This document shows positions 1 through 10,975 of a stretch of 64,000 bases of DNA, piece after piece. This stretch comes from Cantharellus purpuraceus (Eukaryota; Basidiomycota; Agaricomycetes; Cantharellales; Hydnaceae): the NCBI GenBank assembly GCA_025174535.1, contig JALBUN010000008.1, forward strand, positions 310,001-374,000. Reading direction: 5' to 3'. The notes under the pieces are model-generated. The model saw nothing but the letters and a program-made list of their open reading frames with translations, had not been told where the DNA came from and searched no databases. A program made the translations under genes and the position numbers. Positions within the stretch are counted from its first letter, which is position 1; the number at the start of each line of letters is the position of its first letter.

Positions 1-1375
1 GCATCAGAGATGGTCTCTCGGAGATGTTGGTGTAGTTGATTGAGGTCAGTTACAAATTGGTGGGCTTTGGTGGAGGCAAGTTCTTTCTCAGGGTGGATGG
101 AGATGTTCGGATGGTAGCCTTTATTAGCAAAGAACGGAGAGACGCCAGTAGTCGCGTTTGGCGTGTTGTTGTATGCAAACTCTGCTATTGGAAGTAGGTC
201 AGCCCAGTTGTCTTGTTGATAGTTACAATAGATTCGGAGGTATTGTTCCAGGGACTGATTCATTCGTTCTGTTTGTCCGTCTCCTTCAGGATGGTATCCG
301 GAGGTGAAATGAAGCTTCATGTCGAGAGCCTTTCCTAATGTGCGGAAGAAGGAGGACACGAACTCTGAGCCCCGATTGGACATGACATGCGATGGGACTC
401 CATGTTTAGAGAATACGTGGAGAATGAACAACTTAGTTAGTGAGGTGGAGGTGATGGTGTCATGCATCAGAATGAATAGTGACTGTTTAGTGAACCTGTC
501 GACAATCACGAGTATGGTGTCATATCCAAGCGATGGAGGGAGCTTCTCTATGAAATCCATGGAGATGGAGTTCCATGGTTGCTCCAGGATCGGAAGTTGC
601 TTAAGCGTTCCGTAGGGTTTGTGCCTTTGCGATTTTGAGCGCATACACATGGTGCAGGAGTTACAGTAGTGTTGAATGTATTCCCGCATTTTTGGCCATA
701 CATAGTCTCGTCGGATTAATCCTTGTGTGCAATTTTGCCCAAAATGGCCTGAGATCAGGTGATCATGATAATACTGCAAAACTCGGAGTCGGAGACCGTT
801 GGCATCGGGGTCGTATATCCGGTTGTTGTGTCAGAGGTGTCCTTCGGGGTCAAGTGACCATTTCGGATCGGAAGGGTTGTCCAAGTGTTTAACTGCAACA
901 GGATCGGATCGGAGTGATGAGCGGATGTCGGAGCGGAGTTGGTCGATGTCCATAATGGTGACAGCTTGGAGAGTGGGAGTCATGAGGGTGGATGCTCGTA
1001 GGGACGATGCCAGCTGCTCGTTAGTAAACACAGGACAAAAGTTGTGTGGGTTTACAGTGGCATAGTCGCTATTCCCCTCTTTAGGGTAGACGTCCCATCG
1101 TCTAGTTAAAGCGTCGGGCTTTGCTCTGAGTCGACCAGGACGGAAACGGATAATGAGATTGAACTGAGATAGGTACTCGGACCATTGGACTTGTCTCCGG
1201 GTGAGTAGTTTCGTTGTGGAGAAGTATTCCAAGTTCTTGTGGTCAGTTATGATGTCCACCGGATCGGAGGGACCTTCAAGGTAGTGTCTCCATATCTGGA
1301 AGGCTTCATATGACAAGGAGCTCTTTGTCATGGACATCATAGTTCAGTTTGGGGGGCGTAAATGTACGCGAGTGA

Positions 1376-1530
1376 AAAGCGATCGGGTGGACTTGTCCGT
1401 CGTCCAGAGAGATGATGGACAGGATCGCAGCAAGTGCATAGTCAGAGGCATCAAAGTGATCAGATGGACTTGTCCATCGTCCGGAGAGATGATGGACAGG
1501 ATCGCGGCAAGTGCATAGTCAGAGGCATCA
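1376..1530. repeat. 77-bp tandem duplication in the RNase H region of E1
   Basis: Two adjacent copies begin at 1376 and 1453 and both end in ggcatc. They differ at a few CpG sites. Other family A copies have the unit once. A 77-bp gain is not a multiple of three, so it shifts the RNase H frame. Each unit holds the direct repeat gatggac, which in E5 is the end-point of a deletion at the same place. Confidence 0.85.
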
Positions 1531-1979
1531 GTCTCTAATAGGATAGGAACGTCTGGAACCCAATGAGTCAGTATCGGAGCAGAAGTAAAGCCTTTTTCAA
1601 GGTCTCAAAGCTCTGTCTACATTCATCAGTGAAATTCCATTGGGTACCCTTCCTAGTAAGTTGGGTGAGCGGAACAGTGATATCAGAGTAGCCATAAATG
1701 AAGCGGCAGTAGAAGTTGGCAAACCCCAGGAAGGACTGTACGTCTTTGACTTTCCGGGGTTCCGGCCATTCCTGTATGGCTTTGATTTTGTCATCAGACA
1801 TTGTCAGTCCTGCCAGGGAGAGGATATAGGATATAGCCTAGGTACTCAACCGAGTTGGAGTGGAATTCACATTTGTCAGCGCGGGCGAAGAGGCCATGTT
1901 TTCGGAGACGTCAGAGTACCTCTTGGACATGTGTCCGATGTTCTTCTTCGTTGTCCAAATATACCAGAATGTCGTCTAA

Positions 1980-2521
1980 GACGCTTGTTCGGAATCATGT
2001 CAGTATACAATATTCTGATGTATAGGAGATATACATCAGGATTTCAATGATACATAAAGCCAGGGAGTTACAATTTGGATATCTTAAAAGATTTTGGATG
2101 TGTGAAATTTTCATAAATATAAACATATATTCTATATTTTAATAAACTTTAAAAGATAAGATATTTGGTTGAGATGAACATAATTATTTACATGGATATA
2201 ATTGGTATTATATAGGGTATTTAGATATACAAATACCAGGTGGGGATTAAAGATAGTTCAAATTATGTTACAAGTATTGTATAAGAAAGAATCAATGATA
2301 TTTGGATGTTCCCTCAAGGGAGTTGCCACCACTAAATGGGGAAAAAACAATTATTTTTGAGAATTATGCCAAAATATCAAAATATGTTTTAATCTAGTAT
2401 ATTGTGTAAAATTTGAGAATCATGTTGAAATATGAAAATAAGTTTGAATTGAAGTGTATTGTATAAAATTTGAGGAAAATAGGTTGTACATACGTATTTG
2501 TTGTATTTCTGAACAAGTGTC
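1980..2521 (+). mobile_element. MITE copy 1 (TAA target site)
   Basis: A 542-bp non-coding insertion starts gacgcttgttcggaa and ends ttctgaacaagtgtc, an imperfect 15-bp terminal inverted repeat. It is flanked by TAA at 1977-1979 and 2522-2524. The empty site at about 54310 in E5 has a single TAA, which proves the 3-bp duplication. AT-rich, no ORF. The 3-bp TSD and TIRs fit a PIF/Harbinger-type MITE, but no transposase is in the window to confirm that. Confidence 0.88.
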
Positions 2522-3786
2522 TAAGTAAATGAGGATGGTCACATCGAGGAGGTCGGCAAAGGTATCATTCATGAACCTCTGGAAGGCGGCCGGAGCATTG
2601 GTTAGTCCAAAGGGCATGATGCACCACTCGAAAGATCCATATTGTGTGCGGAAAGTCATTTTCCATTCATCGCCTTCTCAGATGCGGACTAGATGGTAGG
2701 CATGTTGGAGATCTATTTTGGAATAGATCTTAGCCTTTTGAGGACTCTTGAGTAGGTCTGCGGTGTGGGGTATTGGGTATCGGTCTTTCTTGGTGATCTT
2801 GTTGAGTCCATGGAAGTCGACGCATAGACGGAGTGATCCGTCTTTTTTGAGGACAAATAGGACCGGAGCTCCATGAGGAAATAGGGATGGGTGGATGAAG
2901 CCCGTGGCCAAGTTCTCATCTATGAGTGTTTGGAGAGCCAGTAGCTCTTTTTGGGATAGCGAGTAGATAGGACCAAGCGGAGGGGTGGAGTTGTCATCCA
3001 GTTCGATCTTGAGATCGTATGGTCGGTGTTCTGCTAGGGAGTCGGCTTTAGACTTGCTGAACATGTTGGCGAACTCATGATACTCCTTGGGAACCATAGA
3101 GAGGTCCGGTGGAGTTGATCGGGCGGAATGAGCGGCGAGGAATGTCGGATCGGAGAGGTGGACCTGGAATGTGTGAGAACCATCCAGTTTGCTTAGTCTG
3201 GCGAAGACCATAGTGTCCACCATTGATATAAACAGAGGGGTAGATGGAATATCTATCAGAGCGGAGTCCGCAGAGGCGGAAGATAATTTCGCACCTATAG
3301 TTGCTGGTGATGTCAGGGATGACACAGCCTGTGCTGGAGAACGGAATGTGATATGGCCCAATGCCCAGTCAATCAACGGATTGTAGTGGGTGAGCCAGTT
3401 ATGTCTGAGAACCACAGAACAGCTGGAGTCAAGTGGAGTAACATAGAATGTAAGGGTCTGGATTTCTCCGACAGAAAAACGGATAGACAGATCTATAGCT
3501 TGTGAAATAACAGCATTAGTAGTGTCATCAAATAATCGGAGTGGTATCGGAGTTATGGTGTATGTATGGAGTTTATGTAAATCAGAAATAGAGGAATTGA
3601 GGAAACAGTGAGTAGAACCGGAGTCAATTAACGCTTGAATAGTGGTATCGGGAATGGAGTCGGAGTGGACAAGGAGGGTAAGGGAGTCGGAGTGGGAAAG
3701 AGCGGATGCGTTCAGGCGGACCTTGTTTGTTGTATGGGGAGTACCAACCAAGCCCTCAGCCCGTACGGAGGCTATAGGACTGCTTA

Positions 3787-3799
3787 CTATTTTTTTGGG
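3787..3799 (-). promoter_or_regulatory. Putative -1 ribosomal frameshift site, E1
   Basis: In the gag frame the last codons read CCA AAA AAA TAG. The heptamer C CCA AAA fits the X XXY YYZ slippery rule, and the -1 frame enters pol. The same signal occurs in E3 (27385-27397). E4 has A AAA AAA. Frameshift use is inferred. Confidence 0.6.
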
Positions 3800-4884
3800 T
3801 CCATCGTGGCATTGGCGGCACAGCCCTTTGCCTTTGCTGCGGATGAGGTTGCCTTGTTGCAATCCTTGGCTTGGTGACCAGGCTTTCTGCAGAACAGACA
3901 GAGGTTGTTGTCCATGTGGCGCTGGGGTTCCTGCTGGGTAAGTTTTCCGTCCTTCCCCAGCTTGGTGGAGAGGTCCAGAGTACCCTTGCAAGCTCCGGAG
4001 TTATTGCTGGTGCCGGAGTTGTTCTGACCGGAACCGGAAGCGGCAGCATTACCAGTGTTTGACTTCTGGCCTGAGTTGGCAGTGGCCCGCTTATCGGACC
4101 CCTTGTTGGACTTTGGGGTCTTGTCTGATGATTTGTCTGATTTGTTGTTAGCCAAATTTTCGCGGGAGACCTTGGATTGACGTTCCCAATAATGGGCATC
4201 AATGGATTGGGTGAGCTTGCGGAGGGTAGTCAAAGTATCTGGCTTACCAACACGTGATATCTCATCCTTGATGCGGGATGGGAGTCTGATGTAAAATTGG
4301 TGTCGGAGTGCAGCATCGCCCCATTGGACTTTTGGAGCTAGCTGCTGGAAACTCACAATGTATTTTGCGATTTTGTGATTTTCCTTCATCCGAAGTTGAT
4401 CGAGTTCATTCTCGGCATCAGCCTCGGGGTTGTAAGGACCGAAATTGGTTTGAAGTTCAGAGATGAAGTCAGAGTAGTCCTCTGACCATATCGGGTCATC
4501 GGAGTTGTCCATGAGTGCTGGCTTGAAGTAGTCCAGTGTGGTGCCCTTGAGATAGGACATGGCGAAGGTGACCTTTGCCCGATCGGATGTGAATGTGTCA
4601 GGGCGGTTGCGGAAATTCAACCGGCATTGCACCAACAATGGCTGGAGCTTGCGTGGATCGGAGCCATCGAATGGGTCAGGTTCTCGGACCTTGGTCCGGG
4701 ACTTAGGGGCTTGTGGGTTACGGATACTGCTAGCGAGCAGGGAGATGGCTTGCACCAGATTTGGAGAGGGCGGGGTGTCATCTTCTTCATTGACGGCCTC
4801 TATGTGGTCCGTCGGTTCTTTGATGACCTTGGGAATGGTGTTGACGGTTTGTGTGCGTTCGGAATTGGCGGTGGATCATGGCAT
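3787..4884 (-). pseudogene. gag of E1
   Basis: Capsid-like Gag of about 366 codons. The family start ATG is at 4884, but codon 3 is TGA (CGA-type codon mutated), and the frame is open only from about 4755. The body contains the retrotransposon-gag region (WSEDYSDFISEL, FYIRLPSRIKDEI). A Ser/Lys/Asn-rich linker follows, then a CCHC zinc knuckle (CLFCRKPGHQAKDC). It ends at TAG 3787-3789, directly on the shift site. Gag would form the particle and bind element RNA. The premature stop makes this copy a pseudogene. Confidence 0.87.
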
Positions 4885-4916
4885 TGGTAGGAGTGAGTGT
4901 GGCAGTTTGAATATAC

Positions 4917-5445
4917 TGTTACGCACTAGGTCCAATTGGGGGTCGGAGATTGGGTCAGAGGTTGGGTCAGAGGTTGGGTCGGAGTCGGAGTGCGTCGTGG
5001 GGGTCGGAAAGGACTTGGCTTCAGCTTATATGCTGCGCCCTCACTAATACCAGTGTCTGAGATTTCGGAGACAGAGTACGACTTTAGAGAGTTAGGATCA
5101 GACTTAGGAACTAGGTGTGATTTGATATTCGAACTGGGGAATGAAGTCCCCAGTCGGGCAACTTAAATACATATTTGAAATCTAATAATAATTACTCTGG
5201 TGATGGGTCTCCGAGGCCAACGGCCTTACATGAGCTTGTCCGAGTCCGATGGGGATGGATGTCCAGGTTCCTATGGTGATGCTGATGCATCAATTGGAAC
5301 CGGAGACGGATGGGTGGAATCGGCAGTGACAATCGGACAGGTAAATGAAGACGTAGCGGTTTCCAAATGGAGTATAGATTTCATGTGCGCGGGGATCTGA
5401 GTGGATCGGACGGGGATCTGGACGTTAATGAATATAGTCATAACA
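4917..5445 (-). repeat. Family A LTR, 5' LTR of E1
   Basis: A 529-bp LTR, tgttacgcactagg...gaatatagtcataaca as read on the plus strand (TG...CA). It precedes gag, so it is the 5' LTR. It contains the TATA-like tatttaag, the TSS-proximal CTGGGGA/TCCCCAG hairpin, and the variable block of about 11-bp repeats near its 3' end. Confidence 0.93.
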
Positions 5446-7190
5446 CCTAAATGCTCAGCAAGAGAGCGTTTAGCAGCTTTATGAGCTGCTTGGGAGACTC
5501 CCTGAGTCTCCTGCTTTCACTTACCAACCCTAGTGGGCTGGTTAAAAGCTGCTCCAGGGGTGATGTGTTTAGCAAACTCCTCTAATATAGCAGCACGATC
5601 AGGGGTGATGCCTCCCAATCGCCCAAACCAGAGCACAAGCTCTAATTCAGTATGTTCTTTGGGGGAGCGATTCCCCCAATCATATGCTCCAGTGACTGAA
5701 GCGTGAAAGGTGTCACCAAGAGTTGGTGAGAACTTTTGACCACTGGTCAATAATTCCCAGTAGCTGGGATTCTGGAACATAGTCCAGAGGTTCTTCTTAA
5801 ATGCAGAAGAACCCTTCTTGGGAGTGGCCTTTTGCACATCCAGACGTCCACATTGGACAAGTTCATAGTACCATCCAACTCCTGTTGGATGGCCAGGGGG
5901 ACCCCATTAGGGTTTACTTGCCACCCCTGTATGAGGGCAAGTGTGTCTACCGGTGTGGTCAGTAGAGTGACAATAAGCCTTGCATTATCAGCATGAGCCA
6001 GCAGAGTCATTCTCTTGATGACTCTGCGCATCGGTACAGTCCATTCCACAAACAGTGTGGCCAATGCCTTTTTATGGAGCAATACAAACTCCAGAGTGTC
6101 CATATCACAGATGTTGAACCAGTCTGCCCTGATAGGGGCAGACTTGCCCAGAGGTCATGGCAGGTAGCCAGTGACTGCTCTGGGGGGGTCAGCTGCAGTC
6201 ATGAACCACAGTGCCCATTTGGGGAATGATTTCCCTGCATTGGCATGCTTGAGAGCATGTCTGAAATCATCCCAGTGTTTGCGATAATTTGTACACTGGG
6301 CTTCCTCCAGTGTCTTCAATGCTGGGTCTTTTAAGGTATGGCTGGCATCACCAGCCATATATTCCTTTTGAAGCTGATCAATCTCAGCTTCAATTTCTGA
6401 TAGGGCAAACTCAAAGAGTTTGCCCAGTTGCTTAGCACCCTTGGGGATGCTAGCCAGGAGGAGACCACGATGGTTGTATCCCTCCCAGATTGGGTTGGTG
6501 TTGTCCCAATCTTGACCCTTGAACCCTCAAGGATCAATCTGAGGCAATCTGCTTGGGCAATCATCCTCTTTGGTGAGATTGATTGTTTCCCATGACGATG
6601 AAGCCATGGGGTGTGATGACATAATGGCAGGCAATGATTTGCCTGCTGTAGCATGTGATAGTGATGCTACTGGGGCCAAGCACACCATTGTGAGCTTGGT
6701 CTTGAATGTAGGAGGTGCTTTATTAGCAGCCTCCTTCAGTGTTTTTAACTCATCTCTGAGATGAGTTACTTTGGACTTCTCATTGTCAAGAAGTCCTTCA
6801 AGTTCTTGGACCTGCACAAACAGGTCTGAGTTATCCTTGTACATCTTATTGTAGTCTTCACAATAAGGTGTTATGACATCATCTTCGATGTCATGTATCA
6901 GTTGTGGCCATGTGACTCTTAATGCTCTTTCCACCAAAGCGGTGGAAAGATATAGTCGGCCTCCATTTTGGGCCTTGATTAAGTGTGACACATGTGTTGC
7001 ACTTGTTGCACCCATGAGGGTGATGGATGGCAGCGCCACTGTGCCATCCACCAATTTTCCAGGTCATCTCATCTTGATGACCCCTGATCATATCTGCAGC
7101 ACTTGTTACCAGTGCTGCTGCTGTGGAAGTTTGTTCAACTTCCAGGATGAGCATCCATCATCTCCCTTCTGAGAGATGACATTTTGATGG
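5446..7190 (-). pseudogene. Family B gag-like region
   Basis: Minus-strand coding remnants run from about 7172 to 5517 in at least four frame-shifted blocks. The first part (7054-6527) has a predicted coiled coil around LFVQVQELEGLLDNEKSK. Later blocks (6358-6155, 6103-5747, 5837-5517) contain KHWDDFRHALKHANAGKSF and WNLWT/WGNRSP-like segments. No zinc knuckle is visible. I call it gag by its position downstream of an LTR-like region in a lineage whose pol lies at 19490-25517; homology was not confirmed. E1 truncates it at 5446. The DNA is unusually rich in short inverted repeats. Confidence 0.6.
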
Positions 7191-7661
7191 GGGGTTGTGG
7201 TGGTTCAAAGAAACACTGTTAGCCTTTTATGGCTGAGCTCAAAAATTCTTTATTGAGAATTTTTCCAGTGACTATGTCACATGGGTGTAATGCGATTAAT
7301 TATCGCTTACCCCTTTTGTGCTAGTGAACTGCTCCCTGTGGGAGCAGTTTTTTCTACCATCAAGCTGCCTATTGTTATGGTAGCTTATCTAGGAACTACC
7401 ATTTAATTGAGGTAGTTCCTCCTCCCCTTGTTGAGCTACCATCATTGATGGTAGCTCTTTGTCACATCCCACTAGGAGCTACCTTTATTCTTGGTAGCTC
7501 CACTTCTCCCCCTTGAGCCCCATTAGATCTTTGAGGCTCTGTCTCTCTGAGAACTACTGTCTATGAGGTAGTTCTCGCGCTCAAGTCACCCCTCAAAGTT
7601 CTAAATAATCATCTAGAGCTTCTAGGTCCTTAAATGATGTGTAAGGTTCCCAGGTGACATC
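7191..7661 (-). repeat. Family B LTR/leader region built of hairpins
   Basis: Non-coding sequence between family B pol (which continues at 19434) and gag. It contains a run of near-perfect inverted repeats: 7327-7349 (10-bp stem), 7392-7419 (9-bp stem), 7433-7457 (12-bp stem, 1-nt loop), plus related stems near 7470-7500 and 7548-7575. An AATAAA-type signal on the minus strand lies near 7245. The exact LTR ends could not be fixed; TGTTAGCC at 7217 may be the complement of a CA end. The TSD copy acatc of the next insertion is 7657-7661. Confidence 0.6.
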
Positions 7662-7760
7662 TGTTATGCACTAGGTCTGATTGGGGGTTGGAGACTGGGT
7701 TGGAGATTGGGTTGGAGATTGGGTTGGAGTCAGAGTGGAAATCAGGGTGTGTTGTGGGGG

Positions 7761-9210
7761 TGTTTTGGAACCCGCAAAATTATGGTGTTAGGGCAAACTC
7801 TAAATCACCACAATTCCGTGAATGAACAGCTGAGAAGAATATCAAATCCTACTGCAGCACAACTCCAGAAACGATTTAACGTTTGTACTTTGGTTACAAT
7901 CCGTTGTAATGGTCAATGCAGACGATATGCAGGAAGGTAATATGTTTCTTAGCAGTAGGGAATGAATAAGACTTCCAGAGTCTAGAGTTCACGGACGCTT
8001 AGGGGTCCAGATATTCCAAAAAGAGGGGAATGCACTTAGAGGCTAGAGGAAGTAGGTGGATGAATCCGACCGTCCAACCAGTGACACTCTGAAGCGGGTA
8101 ACAGCGATGTGTGAAGTAGTCTAGCAACTGCTTCACACGAGTTCAAGATTCTAATGCTCTGCAAAGGCAGTACACACTAGTAACTTAAACAAGAGCACTA
8201 ATGGCAGGACTATCGACAGACAATCTCACCCTGTAGATTCATAGTCACGTGAGGTAGATACTACACTCACGCCCAAAGCAGGACAATCACTACTTCGAGT
8301 GCAATCGAATACAGTTACACAACTGTAAGCGACCCTTGAACTGGACAATCAACAGTTACTGAGATATAGAGGATGACACTGTATGTCACTCTAGTCACAC
8401 TGATGTGCAAATGATGGGGTAGAAATGGTTATTTATTTCAGAGGCAGAATGGGCTCCTTTTATATTGTATTTACAGGAGCTGACTAATACTACTGGAAAC
8501 TTCTACCTATTAATAGATGGAAACTACTGGAAGCTAGTGGAATATGTGAGAAGGGGGTGGAAGTTTCCTAGCCAATGAGCTGCTTGGATTTGCTCTGACT
8601 CAGGGCATGAGTCATGGATGGAGTCATAGTGTGACTCAGAGCAGGAGTCATAGTATGAGTAATCACAGGAGTCATGGTATGAGTCATGGAAGGAGTCATA
8701 GCATGAGTCATGGCAGGAGTCATAGCATGAGTCACCATTACTCAAATAACTCGGTCAATACTTCGTTTCCCAGGCTGATTAGCACAGATATGGGTAGGCA
8801 CAGCTTCTATTGAACTCTCCACTGAAAATGGAGTCAGGAGGTGCAGTGGTTGCGAAGATATTGAGGATTTACTGGCAGTGGTGACCAGATTGAGTCGGAG
8901 ATTGAAATGAGTCATGTGATTGAAAATGAGTCAGTTGTCCGGGTGACTCCGGCTGACTTTGAGGCTGCTGACATCTGGGAAGGTTTGTGGGTCCATGTGG
9001 GTCCCAAACTTCGCCCAGCAGAACAATAAGTTTGTAGACTCATTTCTGCATGGAAAATTCCCGAAAAAATATGAAAAAATAGAGAATATTTGAATGGCCC
9101 TGAATCAAGAGAAAGCAGATATATGCTGATATTTTAAGGCCATCAAGCGGAATTGTACAGTTTCGGGACTTTAAACAAGATCTTTTTAAGGGAAAACCAG
9201 TTCCCATACA
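7761..9210 (-). mobile_element. Family C solo LTR, copy C1
   Basis: 1450 bp from tgttttggaaccc to ttcccataca as read on the plus strand; in its own orientation it starts TGTATGGGAA and ends CCAAAACA. It is flanked by ggggg at 7756-7760 and 9211-9215. No internal retroelement genes are attached, so it is a solo LTR. It has a TATAAAAG box (complement, 8455-8462) and a TGASTCA array upstream of it. Copy C2 at 22720 is nearly identical. Confidence 0.88.
8599..8742. promoter_or_regulatory. TGASTCA array in C1 promoter region
   Basis: Six TGAGTCA/TGACTCA heptamers and several one-off variants recur with a period near 20 bp. Two more occur at about 8908 and 8930. The array lies about 140-290 bp upstream of the LTR TATA box in the element's orientation. 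TGASTCA is the established Gcn4/AP-1 bZIP binding motif; use by a fungal bZIP factor here is inferred. Confidence 0.65.
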
Positions 9211-9215
9211 GGGGG

Positions 9216-9797
9216 TGTTATGACTATATTCATTAACGCTCAGATCCCTGTCTGATCCACTCAGATCCCTGCGCATATGAAATCTATACTCCATTTGGGA
9301 ACCGTCACATCTCCATTATCTGTCCGATTGTCACCGCTGAATCTCACCCATCCGTGTCCAGTTCCGATTGATGCATTAGCATCACCATAGGAACCTGGAC
9401 ATCAGTCTCCATCAGACTCAGACATACTCATGTAAGGCTGTTGGCCTCAGAGACCCATCACCGGAGTAATTATTATTAGATTTCAAATATGTATTTAAGT
9501 TGCCTGACTGGGACTTCATTCCCCAGTTCGAATATCGAATCATGCCTAGTTCCTAAGTCCGATCCTAACTCTCTAAGTTGTACTCTGTCTCTGAAATCTC
9601 AGACACCGGTATTAGTGAGGGTGCAGCACATAAGCTGAAGCCAAGTCTGTTCTGACCCCCACGATGTACCGGACTCCTTCTCTCTGACCAGACCTCCAAC
9701 CAAACCTCCAACCAAACCTCCAACCAAACCTCCAACCAAACCTCCAACCCAATCTCTGACCCAATCTCCGACCCCAATTTGGACCTAGTGTGTAACA
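9216..9797 (+). repeat. Family A LTR, 5' LTR of E2
   Basis: 582 bp, TGTTATGACT...TGTGTAACA. It is the longest A LTR seen because the 3'-proximal block (about 9690-9760) has extra copies of an 11-bp unit of the type aacctccaacc. The primer-site complement here has one CpG mutation. Confidence 0.93.
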
Positions 9798-9829
9798 GTA
9801 TATTCAAACTGCCATACTCACTCCTACCA

Positions 9830-10975
9830 ATGCCACGGTCCACCACCAATTCCGAATGCACACGAACCGTCGAAGTGCCCACTCCCAGCATTGACACCAT
9901 CCCTGAGGTCGTCGAAGAACCGATGGACCACTTAGAGGCCGTCAATGAAGAGGACAACACCCTGCCCTCCCCAAATCTGGCGCAAGCCATCTCCCTGCTC
10001 GCCAGCAGCATCCATACACCACAAGTTGCTAAGTCCCAGACCAAGGTCCAGGAACCTGACCCATTCGATGGTTCTGATCTGTGCAAGCTCCAGCCATTCT
10101 TGGTGCAATGCCAGTTGAACTTCCACGACCGCCCTGATGCGTTCACATCTGATCGGGCAAAGGTCACCTTCGCCATGTCCTATCTCAAGGGCACCACATT
10201 GGACTACTTTGAGCCAGCGCTCATGGACAACTCCGATGACCCAATATGGTCAGAAGACCACTCCGACTTCATCTCTGAACTTCAGACCAATTTTGGTCCT
10301 TACAACCCCAAGGTCAACACCGAGAATGAACTCGATCAACTTCGGATGAAGAAAAACCACAAAATTGCAAAATACATTGTGAGTTTCCAGCAGCTAGCCC
10401 TGAAAGTCCAATGGGGTGATGCTGCACTCCGACGCCAATTTTACATTGGTCTTCCATCCCGCATCAAGGACGAGATATCACATGTCGGTAAGCCAGATAC
10501 TTTGGTTAACCTTCACAAGCTTGCCCAATCCATCAATGCCTGTTATTGGGAATGTCAATCTGAGGTCTCCTGCGAAAATTCAGCTAACAACAAATCAGAC
10601 AAATCATCGGACAAGACCCCAAAGTCCAACAAGGGGTCCGATAAGAAGACCACCGCCAACTCAGGCCAGAAGTCAAACACTGGTAACGCTGCTGCTTCCA
10701 GTTCTGGTCAGAATAACTCCAGAACTGGCAATAGCTCTGGAGCTCGCAAGAATGCTCTGGACCTCTCCAACAAGCTGGGGGGGATGGAAAACTTACCCAG
10801 CAGGAACGCCAGTGTCACATGGACAACAACCTCTGCCTGTTCTGCAGAAAGCCTGGCCACCAAGCCAAGGATTGCAACAAGGCAACCTCGTCCACAGCAA
10901 AGGCAAAGGGCCGTGCCGCCAATGCCACAATGGACAAGTCCAACGCTAAAGCAACTGACCAAAAAAAATAGTAAG
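9830..10975 (+). pseudogene. gag of E2
   Basis: Starts at the family ATG (9830, MPRSTTNSE). It is open through the capsid-like region (WSEDHSDFISEL, FYIGLPSRIKDEI) and the Ser/Lys-rich linker. A frameshift near 10775 then moves translation into the wrong frame, and the CCHC knuckle (about 10830) survives only in another frame. The A-run and TAG of the shift site are at about 10962-10971. It would be the structural Gag protein if intact. Confidence 0.85.

Larger units (their letters stand above)
1..3799 (-). pseudogene. pol of E1: protease, RT, RNase H, integrase (decayed)
   Basis: Protease shows the DSGSTHCF active-site motif (about 3630-3590). RT follows with its N-terminal half open to 2678, then a TGA replaces an Arg codon. 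The [13 protein letters not shown] block lies at about 2600 and YLD at about 2530, where MITE-1 splits the frame. RNase H lies at about 1100-1640 and contains a 77-bp duplication. Integrase follows, with its zinc-binding N-terminus near 720-640 and DD[E/D] core blocks at about 500-250. Expression in intact copies would use a -1 frameshift from gag at 3793-3799. Several stops are TGA where other copies have CGA, the change expected from CpG deamination. Confidence 0.88.
1..5445 (-). mobile_element. Chromovirus family A, copy E1 (5' part; 3' end beyond window)
   Basis: A Ty3/gypsy element reads right to left: 5' LTR (4917-5445), gag, then pol with protease, RT, RNase H and integrase. The integrase runs off the left edge, so the chromodomain, antisense gene and 3' LTR are not visible. 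It interrupts family B at 5446. A MITE sits in the RT region. Stops, a tandem duplication and the MITE make it non-autonomous. Membership in family A follows from near-identity to E2-E5. Confidence 0.93.

Noticed and set aside
8607..8813. His/Ser-rich ORF (and its complement rich in Asp/Ser/Tyr)
   Set aside because: Produced by the TGASTCA repeat array; not a protein gene.
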